Positions 54,227 through 62,374 are shown, numbered from the stretch's first letter. The stretch: DNA of 64,000 nt from Bradyrhizobium nivariense (GCF_029846715.1 NZ_JARVWW010000008.1:124001-188000); one strand, 5' to 3'. Numbers and translations are program-made. The notes: generated by a model from the sequence alone, not told the origin.

Positions 54227-54847
54227 TCAGGCGAGCAGCTTCATCGCGACGGCGACCAGCCGCTTGCCGTCGAGCGAAAGGCGCGCCTTGCCGACGACGC
54301 GCAGACCCTGCGTGATGCAGATCATCAGGCGCGCGGTGTCTTCGGCGGCGACATGGCGGGGAATCGAGCCGTCGGCCTGCCCCTCGCGAATGAGGCCGGC
54401 GATGAAGCCCTCGTTGGTCTCGAGCCGCGCACTGACGAGGGCGGCGACCACCGGATCGACCGCGGACAATTCGACCGCGCTGCCGACCACGAGGCAGCCG
54501 CGCCGCCCCTCGCTGCCCTGGGAGTGCTCCACATACGAGAGCAGCACGTTGCGCAGCCGCTCGCGGCCATTGGCGCCTTGCGCCGCGGCGCTGCGCATCT
54601 GCTCCTGGCGTAGCGCAACGTAGCGCTCGAAGGCGGCGAGAAACACCGCATGCTTGTCGCGAAACGCCTTGTAGACGCTGCCGGTCGCCAGCCGCATCGC
54701 CGCGGTGAGATCGCCGATCGAGGTGGCATGATAACCGCGCTCGCAAAACACGCGGACGGCCCTGTCGAGCGCAGTGTCCATGTCGAACTCCCGGGGACGT
54801 CCGGGCGGACGGACGGCGGGTTGGGATTTGCGGGCGGCCTTTTGCAT
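54227..54847 (-). CDS. TetR-family transcriptional regulator
   Basis: The protein has 206 residues from M-Q-K-A-A-R-K-S-Q (ATG 54845-54847). The helix-turn-helix spans about 22-65 (A-V-R-V-F-C-E-R-G-Y-H-A-T-S-I-G-D-L-T-A-A, then G-S-V-Y-K-A-F-R-D-K). The ligand domain follows. It is transcribed in the same direction as the MFS gene just downstream, and near-identical dyads precede both genes, so it probably represses itself and the exporter until an unknown ligand binds. Confidence 0.88.
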   Translation of the reverse strand: MQKAARKSQPAVRPPGRPREFDMDTALDRAVRVFCERGYHATSIGDLTAAMRLATGSVYKAFRDKHAVFLAAFERYVALRQEQMRSAAAQGANGRERLRNVLLSYVEHSQGSEGRRGCLVVGSAVELSAVDPVVAALVSARLETNEGFIAGLIREGQADGSIPRHVAAEDTARLMICITQGLRVVGKARLSLDGKRLVAVAMKLLA

Positions 54848-54859
54848 TGCGGGATAATA

Positions 54860-54875
54860 GGGAATGATTGTTTCC
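54860..54875 (-). promoter_or_regulatory. Operator-like dyad upstream of tetR
   Basis: GGGAATGATTGTTTCC shares half-sites and spacing with the site at 54195-54210. It lies 13 bases upstream of the tetR start, positioned for autorepression. Confidence 0.6.
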
Positions 54876-54932
54876 GAATAAAGACAATTGGTTGTGATGG
54901 AGCGTGGGTCAAACTGATGGCGACCAACTCCG

Positions 54933-55063
54933 ATGTCGTCCTGGCGAAGGCCAGGACCCATTACTCCAGGGAGGGGTTTGGCGGAAATTCGTTCGGTGGG
55001 ATTGATACCGCCTCAAATCGATCGACCTCGCGGTATGGGTCCTGGCCTTCGCCAGGACGACAT
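54933..55063. repeat. Element with perfect 29-bp terminal inverted repeats
   Basis: Arms at 54933-54961 and 55035-55063 are exact reverse complements (inner motif GTCCTGGCGAAGGCCAGGAC, itself palindromic) around a 73-base centre. No coding capacity. Such structures are typical of dispersed miniature or REP-associated elements. Confidence 0.75.
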
Positions 55064-55820
55064 TTGAGGTTGTCGCGCCTGACTGCCGCAACATCGCCAC
55101 GGAGCAAGGGGCGACATCGCAGTCCTCCGACACACATTTCAATTCGCAGACACAGCTTCGCATCCTCGCGGCGCATTTCGCCCGAGCTTTGCTTGGTCGC
55201 TCCACCCTCAAATCCAAGAGGGCACAGGGAAGGCCGGGTGCCGGCTGGCACCCGCGGTCTGCTGCGCAAAAGCACACGCAGAAAAACCGCACAGCAGCAT
55301 ACAGGTGTAGCCAAATCACTCGGCCTTCCCTGCGCAGTGGCTTTACGGCTTATGCCGTGCTCTCCCGGGAGCCGAGTTCGTTCTGGCCTCCCTCACCCTC
55401 ACAGAAGTCGCCGACATCGCGCCGGTTGACGCGAATGCCGCATCCGCAAAGGCTTGACCGTAGCAACGACGGCCAGGACCACACGGTTTTGCCGTACGCA
55501 CGGCTCGCCATTTCGCCGCAGTTTTCCCGGCCCTGTCGACGGAGCCGGAAACTTACAGACGAGACGAACCTGACAGCGTCGCTCGTCGGAACGAAGCCTC
55601 GGGCTCACGGAGAGCAATCCGCCCTACCCACGCCTCTCGCACCCGAACGCTGCCGCGTCCACCGCAAGCCCGGCTCGCGAACGTGACGACCACAAGATCG
55701 CCCCTCAAGGATGAGCCGGGATGGGCGACACATACGCCAAAACCGAATTTCGGTAAAGTGGAATATTTTTGCGCGATGGGATTGACACCCGCCGGCTGTT
55801 TTGCCCAACGGCAAGGTCTC
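55064..55820. repeat. Noncoding repeat-derived region
   Basis: It includes AGGGAAGGCCG (55226-55236) mirrored by CGGCCTTCCCT (55321-55331), and the tight hairpin GGGTGCC-GGCT-GGCACCC at 55236-55253. I recognise this block as a highly repeated Bradyrhizobium intergenic sequence whose frames are often mis-annotated as cysteine/arginine-rich proteins. I see no real gene between tetR and the hydrolase gene. Confidence 0.6.
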
Positions 55821-55898
55821 GTAGCCCGGATGAGCGAAGCGACATCCGGGACTCTCGCAGCAGCGGTCCCGGGTATCGCTGCGCTCACCCGGGCTACG
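55821..55898. repeat. Palindromic element (GTAGCCCGG...CCGGGCTAC)
   Basis: GTAGCCCGGATGAGCGAAGCG on the left mirrors CGCTGCGCTCACCCGGGCTAC on the right. It is adjacent to the end of the hydrolase gene and could act as its transcript end. Common palindrome in this genus. Confidence 0.65.
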
Positions 55899-55903
55899 GG
55901 AGC

Positions 55904-56863
55904 TCACCCCTTCGGCCGCACCGCCGATCCGTCCGCCATGATGGTCACGCCCTTCCGCTCGACAATCATCCCGTAGGCCTGCGGCTGACGGTGAACGTCG
56001 AAATTGAACGTGGTGCGCTTGTAGGAATTGCAGAGATCGAGATCGCAGCGGGCCAGCGCGATCTCGTCGCCCTTGGTCGTGCATCGCGCGACGATCTCGC
56101 CGGAGGGCGCGATGATGCAGCTGCCGCCGATGTGGTCGACGCCCTCCTCGACGCCGGCCTTGGCGACGCCGACCACGAAGGTGCCGTTCTGGTAGGCGCC
56201 GGCCTGCATCACCAGATGATTGTGGAACAGCGAGAGATCGTCATGCTCGGGCGCGGGCGGATTGTGCACCGGCGTGTTGTAGCCAATCATCACCAGCTCG
56301 ACGCCCTGCAGGCCCATCACCCGATAGGTCTCGCTCCAGCGGCGATCGTTGCAGATCGCCATCCCCATCACGCCGCCAAAGGCTTCGGTCACGCCGAAGC
56401 CATCGCCGGGTTCGAAATAGCGTTTTTCCAGATGCTGGAATTCGCGCCACGGCTCGTGCTCGGCATGGCCGGGCAAATGGACCTTGCGATATCTGGCGAC
56501 GATCGCACCGCTTCTATCGACCAGAATGGAGGTGTTGTAGCGCCTGACAATTCCGGCCTCGACCGTCAGCTCGGCATAGCCCAGATAAAATCCGATGCCG
56601 AGCTCGCGGGCGAGGTCGAACAGGCCTTTCGTCTCCGGCCCCGGCATCTCGCGCTCGAAGAAGCTGTCGATCTCGGCCTGATCGTCGAAATACCAGCGCG
56701 GGAAGAACGTGGTCAGCGCGAGCTCGGGATAGACGATCAGGTCGCAGCCGTTTGCGTGCGCCTGGCGCATCAGGGCCGTCAGGCGCGCCACGACCTCGGT
56801 TCTGGTCTCGGTCCGCGCGACCGGGCCAAGCTGGCCGGCCGCGATAGTCACAAATCTCGCCAC
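55904..56863 (-). CDS. N-carbamoyl-D-amino-acid amidohydrolase-like carbon-nitrogen hydrolase
   Basis: The protein has 319 residues from a GTG at 56861-56863, with AAGGAA eight bases upstream. With this start the nitrilase-superfamily triad falls at Glu47 (Y-P-E-L-A-L-T), Lys127 (Y-R-K-V-H-L-P-G) and Cys171 (A-I-C-N-D-R-R-W). That nearly coincides with the Glu47/Lys127/Cys172 known for D-carbamoylases, which supports both the start and the family call. It would hydrolyse an N-carbamoyl amino acid to the amino acid, CO2 and ammonia. No hydantoinase gene is adjacent. Confidence 0.85.
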   Translation of the reverse strand: MARFVTIAAGQLGPVARTETRTEVVARLTALMRQAHANGCDLIVYPELALTTFFPRWYFDDQAEIDSFFEREMPGPETKGLFDLARELGIGFYLGYAELTVEAGIVRRYNTSILVDRSGAIVARYRKVHLPGHAEHEPWREFQHLEKRYFEPGDGFGVTEAFGGVMGMAICNDRRWSETYRVMGLQGVELVMIGYNTPVHNPPAPEHDDLSLFHNHLVMQAGAYQNGTFVVGVAKAGVEEGVDHIGGSCIIAPSGEIVARCTTKGDEIALARCDLDLCNSYKRTTFNFDVHRQPQAYGMIVERKGVTIMADGSAVRPKG

Positions 56864-57076
56864 GCGTCGTTCCTTCGTTGGCTTATCGATGGCGCACAAT
56901 CAAATTCCGTGCCTCTTCGACTCTTCGTCCAGCGGTAATTCCATCCCACCTGAAATCGAGGAACTTTCGTGGCTAATCTGCAACGGTTCCCCGCGGTCTG
57001 AAGCCGGACAAAACAAACTCCCATTCCGGCCACGAACCGCTCTCACAAGGCCGTGAGACAAGCCAAGGGAACGACG

Positions 57077-57301
57077 ATGCGTGCACAACGCGTTTGGAAA
57101 GTGAATGGCGCCGCCAGCGTCGGGCAGCTCCAATCCAGACTGGACGATCTCAACAAGCGTCTCGGTCAGCTCGAAAACCAGCATCCGGACAGCTGGAAGG
57201 TCGAAGAACTGAAATCGAGCGCGCTCAGCCTGTCGCGCGAGATCGACGACATCCGCTGCGCCGAGGCGACCGCGGCACTGAGCGAATTGCTGCGCAAGTA
57301 G
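57077..57301 (+). CDS. Small coiled-coil protein, 74 residues
   Basis: Start at ATG 57077 with AAGGGAACG upstream; an in-frame ATG at 57053 overlaps that site. It begins M-R-A-Q-R-V-W-K-V-N-G-A-A-S-V and continues with heptads (L-Q-S-R-L-D-D-L-N-K-R-L-G-Q-L-E and L-S-L-S-R-E-I-D-D-I-R). Soluble, probably dimeric. The function is unknown. Confidence 0.68.
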   Translation: MRAQRVWKVNGAASVGQLQSRLDDLNKRLGQLENQHPDSWKVEELKSSALSLSREIDDIRCAEATAALSELLRK

Positions 57302-57379
57302 CCCGGACAGGGCGATTCGGCGTCGCACAGGAACCAACGCCGCGCACCGCCATTTCCATCGAGAGCATGGAGCAAAATC

Positions 57380-57493
57380 ATGACCAGGCACCTGACGCGA
57401 GCCCATCTCGCGCGCGGAGTGGCCGGTGCTGTGTCCACGCTGGTCCTGTGCGCGACGGCGGCATTCACCATCGCGCGCCACTTTGCGCCATGA
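57380..57493 (+). CDS. Candidate 37-residue membrane peptide
   Basis: The ATG at 57380 follows GGAG at suitable spacing. It begins M-T-R-H-L-T-R-A-H-L-A-R-G-V-A-G, then one hydrophobic segment (V-S-T-L-V-L-C-A-T-A-A-F-T-I) and a short end. The arginine-rich N-terminus and single span fit a true small membrane protein. A weak GGAAC-N16-CATT pair lies at 57330-57354. Confidence 0.45.
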   Translation: MTRHLTRAHLARGVAGAVSTLVLCATAAFTIARHFAP

Positions 57494-57537
57494 AGGGTTT
57501 GGCGCTCTGAGGGATTTGGCGCTGCGAGGAATTTGCG

Positions 57538-57864
57538 ATGACGTCCGACCCCGAGGAATCGGTAAGGCTGCAAGGCTATGGCGAGATGACGTTGCGCACC
57601 GCGATCGCGACGATGATGGCGCTTGCACCGCGCGAGCGCTCCGATGCTGCCATCTTCCGCGTCCGCGATGGCTCGCAACTCGCCTCAAACGAGATCGCCG
57701 AACTCGCATCAAGCTGGGGCATGGCGCCGATAGCTGAAATCAGATCTCCAAAACTCGTCCCGGACCAGCACTGGCCGGACATCGTTCGCGGCATGGTGCG
57801 CGAGGCACCGCTGCCGTCGCTGCTGGTGGCGTTCATGCTCGGTGTGCTGGTGGCGAGGCGGTAA
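57538..57864 (+). CDS. Protein of unknown function with C-terminal membrane segment
   Basis: The protein has 108 residues. A polar N-terminal region (M-T-S-D-P-E-E-S-V-R-L-Q-G-Y-G-E-M) precedes a helical middle (R-V-R-D-G-S-Q-L-A-S-N-E-I-A-E-L-A). A C-terminal hydrophobic tail (S-L-L-V-A-F-M-L-G-V-L-V-A-R-R) suggests a tail-anchored protein. No family is recognised. It marks the left border of the AT-richer cassette that follows on the other strand. Confidence 0.6.
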   Translation: MTSDPEESVRLQGYGEMTLRTAIATMMALAPRERSDAAIFRVRDGSQLASNEIAELASSWGMAPIAEIRSPKLVPDQHWPDIVRGMVREAPLPSLLVAFMLGVLVARR

Positions 57865-57895
57865 GGCCAAGCCCCTCAAGCTTGAACGCCTGCGC

Positions 57896-58642
57896 CTAAC
57901 TAACCACGACAGGCATTTCATCGAACGTGGAGTCCCGATAGGTCCTCCCAGTAGCCTTCTTTCGAACACCTCCCCATTGCTTGAAGAAGAATGCTGTGTT
58001 GGCCTTGCGACACGCAGCCTGGATCTCGTCCACCCATTCCTCGGCCATAGGCCTCGCATGAGGCCCGCTCTCGCCCCCCACAATCACCCACTGGATCCCT
58101 GCAAGGTTGGCGCCAGCTACCGACCCCAATAGTGGCTCAAATGAAATAAAGCGAACGGCAGCAGTTACCCTGCGCAGATCATCGACGCGATCGAGATACG
58201 CAAAACTCTCAACACTCGTCCCAAGCCAGACATTGGGCAAAGCTCCCAACTTTGCAGTGATCTCTGCCATTCGGCTGGGACGCTTTGTGAGTATCTGATA
58301 GGTGTGCCGAGGGGTCGATGCCATGACCTCCCAAACATCTGCAATGAATGTCGCCGGCACAGATTCGTGAAATAGATCCGACATCGAATTGACGAAGATG
58401 CGGCGCGGTCGCTTCCATCTCGCTGGCGCTGCGAGTACTTCTCGATCAAGCCTAATTTTTCCGTTCCACTTCGCACGCCCTCCGCTTTTGCGGGTCAGAC
58501 CGCGATACTTCTCCATACCCATAGCGTCGAGTCTTGCCGCCATTCGCATAGCATAACAGTTGGTGCAGCCTGGCGAGAGCACTGTACAGCCGGCGACAGG
58601 ATTCCACGTAACATCCGTCCATTCGATTGACGTGTCAGCCAT
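57896..58642 (-). CDS. Three-Cys-motif protein, phage Gp37/Gp68 (DUF5131) family
   Basis: The protein has 248 residues from M-A-D-T-S-I-E-W-T-D (ATG 58640-58642). The family hallmark T-W-N-P-V-A-G-C-T-V-L-S-P-G-C-T-N-C-Y-A gives cysteines 19, 26 and 29 (C-x6-C-x2-C), recalling radical-SAM iron-sulfur sites. Then come R-I-F-V-N-S-M-S-D-L-F-H, Q-I-L-T-K-R-P, F-I-S-F-E-P-L-L-G and V-G-G-E-S-G. Biochemical activity is not established. It starts one base after the TcmP-like stop (TGA-T-ATG), so the two are coupled. Codon use is much less GC-rich than the surroundings, suggesting acquisition. Confidence 0.85.
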   Translation of the reverse strand: MADTSIEWTDVTWNPVAGCTVLSPGCTNCYAMRMAARLDAMGMEKYRGLTRKSGGRAKWNGKIRLDREVLAAPARWKRPRRIFVNSMSDLFHESVPATFIADVWEVMASTPRHTYQILTKRPSRMAEITAKLGALPNVWLGTSVESFAYLDRVDDLRRVTAAVRFISFEPLLGSVAGANLAGIQWVIVGGESGPHARPMAEEWVDEIQAACRKANTAFFFKQWGGVRKKATGRTYRDSTFDEMPVVVS

Positions 58643-58643
58643 A

Positions 58644-59474
58644 TCAAAAACCCATCTCTCTCTGCCCACCTGGATTGCGGACGGCATTCCAAAGCTTTTG
58701 TGCGAGATCGTGGGCTGCAACGAACATAAGCCAATACAGGCGTTGCCCCTTCGATCCAACGACGAGTTCGACTCCGTGTGCAGGCATAGTTCCAAGCTTG
58801 CGAATTTCGTCCAACCAATATTCCATCAATGCAGCCCGAAAGGCATTGTTCGCTTGGTTGGGATTCACTCGACTGCGCCAACCCGGCGCGAATTTGTCGA
58901 GTGCGCCGCCTTGCACACTGTAACGATCAAGATTTCTCTGAAGGTCCTGCACACTCACGTGCACCAGCATATCCATGTGTTTGAATCGCGCCAACTTCTC
59001 AATGATCTCAAAGGAGAGATACTCGAGATTGTAGGGATCTAGGAATGCGAAGTGCAATCCTGACGGATTGAGCGCGAAAACGATATCGTCGATTGCCTCC
59101 TGAGCAGGCTTATTATGGACGACAGCAGCGCCTCCCAAAGCGCGAATTCGAGTGTCTAAAGCTTGTGTCTTTGTAGGTTCGATATCGTTGAAGTGAAGAT
59201 CGGAAAATCTTACGCCGCTGGCTTGAGCAGCCTTATATGCGACGAGCGGACTACCATCGATATATGTCGAAGTCCCTTCGATTAGTGATCGACCAGATGC
59301 TGAGAACAATTCGATGTAAGAGGCCCCGCCTGTCCCCTTCGGCGGCACAAAGCTGGCCCGAGCGCCTCGTGCTAGCTTGATGTATTCACTCAACCGCTGG
59401 TGCTTCTCAGACGCCCAAGGGCCGACGACATCAACCATCAGGCCATCGATGGGATCAATCTCCACTTTTGCCAC
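58644..59474 (-). CDS. tcmP: Three-Cys-motif partner protein, TcmP-like
   Basis: The protein has 276 residues if it starts at the GTG 59472-59474 (GGGGGAG upstream); an ATG at 59510 is the alternative. The core looks like a Rossmann methyltransferase fold: Y-I-E-L-F-S-A-S-G-R (53-62, motif-I-like), I-D-G-S-P-L-V-A (72-79), F-N-D-I-E-P (95-100) and F-A-F-L-D-P-Y-N-L (142-150, resembling a D/N-P-x-Y motif). Family knowledge: TcmP proteins occur as partners of the three-Cys Gp37/Gp68-like proteins, as here. A nucleic-acid-modifying role is inference. Confidence 0.82.
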   Translation of the reverse strand: MAKVEIDPIDGLMVDVVGPWASEKHQRLSEYIKLARGARASFVPPKGTGGASYIELFSASGRSLIEGTSTYIDGSPLVAYKAAQASGVRFSDLHFNDIEPTKTQALDTRIRALGGAAVVHNKPAQEAIDDIVFALNPSGLHFAFLDPYNLEYLSFEIIEKLARFKHMDMLVHVSVQDLQRNLDRYSVQGGALDKFAPGWRSRVNPNQANNAFRAALMEYWLDEIRKLGTMPAHGVELVVGSKGQRLYWLMFVAAHDLAQKLWNAVRNPGGQREMGF

Positions 59475-59731
59475 AACATCACTCCCCCAAAGGAGGTGGC
59501 AGCCTCGCACTACCGCGGGTTGAAAAACAATACAGATGAAAGGCTAACTCAGTCCGGGCGCTGTTACCGGCGAATGCTGAGCCATGCCCTTGGAACACGC
59601 CGCCCTGCCCGGCCAAATCGGCCGTGGACCCGCCCCGAAAATCGTTGCAGAAAGGCGCTCCCGGGCGCTGGCGGCCGGTCCGCCAAGCCTTTAGGAACAA
59701 GCCTTTAGGAAAACGTCGACTTTTGGAAGAA
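59475..59731. other. Spacer between tRNA-Pro and the TcmP cassette
   Basis: No gene. It contains a direct repeat of AAGCCTTTAGGAA (59683-59709) just beyond the tRNA 3' end and a GC-rich middle. I looked for a copy of the tRNA 3' end as an attachment-site scar here and at the far end of the cassette and found none. Confidence 0.5.
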
Positions 59732-59808
59732 TGGTCGGAGTGGCAGGATTCGAACCTGCGACCCCTGCGTCCCGAACGCAGTGCTCTACCGGGCTGAGCC
59801 ACACTCCG
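59732..59808 (-). tRNA. tRNA-Pro (anticodon CGG)
   Basis: The 77-base minus-strand sequence folds as a cloverleaf: acceptor stem CGGAGTG / CACTCCG, D-arm with GGCTCAGCCCGGTAGAGC, anticodon stem CTGCG/CGCAG around loop TTCGGGA (anticodon CGG), T-arm with GGTTCGAATCC, and an encoded 3' CCA. It reads CCG proline codons. Confidence 0.95.
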
Positions 59809-59876
59809 ACAAGAGGCCGGCTTATAGCGTTGGGCTTGGCGCACCGCAAGCGGCCGATTTGAGGAATCTTATCCCT

Positions 59877-60866
59877 GTGAAAACGGGTCTTGAAACGCTA
59901 ATTTTGCCGGCCGGCGAGGCTGCTGCCGGGGCCGCCGCCCGGCGGCTGGCCGCCGGCGGGCTGGTCGCGTTCCCGACCGAGACGGTCTACGGGCTCGGGG
60001 CGGACGCCGGAAATGCCGGCGCGATCGCCCATCTTTACGCCGCCAAGGGGCGGCCGGCCTTCAATCCGCTGATCGCGCATGTCGCCGACCTCGCGGCCGC
60101 GCGGCGGATCGGGCGATTCGACGCCTGCGCCCTGAGCCTTGCGGAGACGTTCTGGCCGGGGCCGCTGACGCTGGTGGTGCCGAAGACGGAAAACTGCCCG
60201 GTGGCCGATCTCGCCACCGCCGGCCTCGATACGGTCGCGATCCGCATTCCGGCCCATCCGGTGGCGCAGGCGATCCTGCGCGCCTTTGGCGGGGCGGTGG
60301 TGGCGCCGTCCGCCAACCTCTCCGGCCACGTCTCGCCGACGCTGGCCGCCCATGTCGAAAGCGACCTTGCGGGGCGGATCGACCTGATCGTGGACGGCGG
60401 GCCGGTTACGGTCGGCGTCGAATCGACCATCGTCGGCTGCCTCAACGCGCCGATGCTGCTCCGCCCCGGCGGACTGTCACGCGAGCGGATCGAAGCCGTG
60501 CTCGGTGCACCGCTGGCGCGACTGCCCGCGGAGGCCGAGGGCGACGACAGCCAGCCGCTCGCCCCGGGCATGCTGGCCTCGCATTACGCGCCGCGTACGA
60601 ATGTACGGCTCAATGCGCTCGATGTGGCGCCGGACGAAGCGCTGCTGGCGTTCGGCCCCGCGCGCCTGCCCGGCCTGGAGGCCGCCGCCGCCGTCATGAA
60701 TTTGTCGCCCACCGGTGATCTCGATGAAGCCGCCGCCAACCTGTTCGGCTATCTTCGCGCCCTCGATGCGAGGCGCCCGCGAGCGATCGCGGTGATGGCG
60801 ATCCCCGAAGAAGATCTGGGTGAAGCGATCAACGACCGGCTGCGGCGGGCGGCGGTCGTGCGATAG
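59877..60866 (+). CDS. L-threonylcarbamoyladenylate synthase (Sua5/TsaC type)
   Basis: The protein has 329 residues from the GTG at 59877 (GAGGAA upstream); an ATG-initiated frame from 59781 would start inside the tRNA gene and is rejected. The Sua5/YrdC domain has L-V-A-F-P-T-E-T-V-Y-G-L-G-A-D-A, A-A-K-G-R-P-A-F-N-P-L-I-A-H-V, W-P-G-P-L-T-L-V and P-S-A-N-L-S-G. The C-terminal Sua5 domain with A-P-G-M-L-A-S-H-Y-A-P follows. It makes the threonylcarbamoyl-AMP used for t6A at position 37 of ANN-decoding tRNAs. Confidence 0.92.
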   Translation: MKTGLETLILPAGEAAAGAAARRLAAGGLVAFPTETVYGLGADAGNAGAIAHLYAAKGRPAFNPLIAHVADLAAARRIGRFDACALSLAETFWPGPLTLVVPKTENCPVADLATAGLDTVAIRIPAHPVAQAILRAFGGAVVAPSANLSGHVSPTLAAHVESDLAGRIDLIVDGGPVTVGVESTIVGCLNAPMLLRPGGLSRERIEAVLGAPLARLPAEAEGDDSQPLAPGMLASHYAPRTNVRLNALDVAPDEALLAFGPARLPGLEAAAAVMNLSPTGDLDEAAANLFGYLRALDARRPRAIAVMAIPEEDLGEAINDRLRRAAVVR

Positions 60867-60914
60867 CGCATGATCCGGAAAAGTGTGCAGCGGTTTTCCG
60901 ACAAGATCATGCGC
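60867..60914. repeat. REP-like palindrome, second copy of the 16573 element
   Basis: CGCATGATCCGGAAAAGTGT and CGGTTTTCCGACAAGATCATGCG form the same dyad as at 16573-16620, differing at a few positions. It lies directly after the Sua5 stop and before the dehydrogenase gene. Confidence 0.75.
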
Positions 60915-60946
60915 AAAGAGTAAGAAGCTTGAGAAGAGACACGACC

Positions 60947-62374
60947 ATGAACATCAATCAATCCGCCACCCCTCCGCTTGCGCCCGAGCTGATCGAACAA
61001 TTCCGCAAGATCGTCGGCGAGAAGCACGCGATCACCGATGCGGCCGACATCGAGGCCTATGTCACCGAGGAGCGCAATCTGTTCCACGGCCGCTCGCCGC
61101 TGGTGCTGCGCCCGGGCTCGACCGCGGAAGTCGCCGCAATCTGCAAGCTCGCCTCCGCGCACAAAATCGCGCTGGTGCCGCAGGGCGGCAACACCGGGCT
61201 CGTCGGCGGCCAGACGCCGCACAATGGCGAGGTGGTGGTGTCGCTGCGGCGGCTCGACAAGATCCGCGAGGTTGACGTTGCCTCCAACACCATGACCTGC
61301 GAGGCCGGCGTGGTGCTTCAGATCGCACAGCAGAAGGCCGCCGACGTGGACCGGCTGTTTCCGCTGTCGCTGGGCGCGGAAGGGAGCTGCACCATCGGCG
61401 GCAATCTCTCGACCAATGCCGGCGGCACGGCCGCGCTCGCCTATGGCGTCGCGCGCGAGATGGCGCTGGGGCTCGAGGTGGTGCTGGCGGACGGGCGGGT
61501 GCTGGGCGTGCTGTCGAAGCTGAAGAAGGACAACACCGGCTACAATCTGCACAACCTCTTCATCGGCGCGGAAGGCACGCTCGGCATCATCACGGCGGCG
61601 ACGCTGAAACTGTTTCCGAAGCCGCGGTCGATCGAGACCGCCTTCGTCGGGCTGAAGTCGCCGGACGCCGCGCTGAAACTCCTGGCGATCGCGCAAAGCG
61701 AGGTCGCCAATGCGCTGACGAGTTTTGAGCTACTCTCGGAGATGGCGGTCGATTTCTCGATCCGCCACGGCATCGACGTGCGCGACCCGCTCGCGCAAAA
61801 GCATGCCTGGTACGTGCTGATGGAATTGTCTTCGCCGGGCGACGACGCCCGCACGCCGCTGGAAACGATCCTCGGCCGCGCCATGGAGGACGAGATCGTC
61901 GACGACGCCGTGATCGCGGCCAATCTGACCCAGCGCGCCGGCTTCTGGAAGCTGCGCGACGAGATGTCGTCGGCGCAGAAGCCGGAGGGCGGCTCGATCA
62001 AGCACGATATCTCCGTGCCGGTGGCCGCTGTCCCCGCCTTCATCACGGAGGCCAATGCCGCCGTGGTGAAGTTGATCCCCGGCGCGCGGCCGGTGCCGTT
62101 CGGCCATCTCGGCGACGGCAATCTGCATTACAATGTCAGCCAGCCGATCGGCGCCAACACCGCGGATTATCTGGCGCGCTGGCACGAGATGAACGCGGTC
62201 GTGTTCGCGATCGTGCTGCGCATGGGCGGCTCGATCTCGGCCGAGCACGGCATCGGCGTGCTCAAGCGCGACGAGCTGCCCGATGTGAAGGACAAGACCG
62301 CAATCGAGCTGATGCGACAGCTCAAGGCGATGCTCGATCCGCTTGGAATCATGAACCCGGGAAAAGTGCTGTGA
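60947..62374 (+). CDS. FAD-linked 2-hydroxyacid dehydrogenase (D-lactate / D-2-hydroxyglutarate type)
   Basis: The protein has 475 residues from the ATG at 60947. The N-terminal VAO-type FAD domain has P-L-V-L-R-P-G-S-T-A-E-V, P-Q-G-G-N-T-G-L-V-G-G and G-G-N-L-S-T-N-A-G-G. The C-terminal FAD-oxidase domain has F-G-H-L-G-D-G-N-L-H-Y-N and a terminal I-M-N-P-G-K-V-L. It oxidises a D-2-hydroxyacid to the 2-oxoacid, probably passing electrons to ETF or quinone. The precise substrate is not determined by sequence. The acetyltransferase gene overlaps its stop. Confidence 0.88.
   Translation: MNINQSATPPLAPELIEQFRKIVGEKHAITDAADIEAYVTEERNLFHGRSPLVLRPGSTAEVAAICKLASAHKIALVPQGGNTGLVGGQTPHNGEVVVSLRRLDKIREVDVASNTMTCEAGVVLQIAQQKAADVDRLFPLSLGAEGSCTIGGNLSTNAGGTAALAYGVAREMALGLEVVLADGRVLGVLSKLKKDNTGYNLHNLFIGAEGTLGIITAATLKLFPKPRSIETAFVGLKSPDAALKLLAIAQSEVANALTSFELLSEMAVDFSIRHGIDVRDPLAQKHAWYVLMELSSPGDDARTPLETILGRAMEDEIVDDAVIAANLTQRAGFWKLRDEMSSAQKPEGGSIKHDISVPVAAVPAFITEANAAVVKLIPGARPVPFGHLGDGNLHYNVSQPIGANTADYLARWHEMNAVVFAIVLRMGGSISAEHGIGVLKRDELPDVKDKTAIELMRQLKAMLDPLGIMNPGKVL

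Noticed and set aside
54909-55319. Cys/Arg-rich minus-strand frames of 117-136 codons
   Set aside because: They lie in a repeat-derived palindromic region and match the kind of spurious protein annotated from that repeat; no start signal or domain.
59475-59731. Integration scar (duplicated tRNA-Pro 3' end) for the TcmP cassette
   Set aside because: No second copy of the tRNA 3' end was found at either border of the cassette and there is no integrase gene in the window.
59781-59876. ATG start for the Sua5 gene at 59781
   Set aside because: That ATG lies inside the tRNA-Pro gene and the added 32 residues do not belong to the family; the GTG at 59877 fits.
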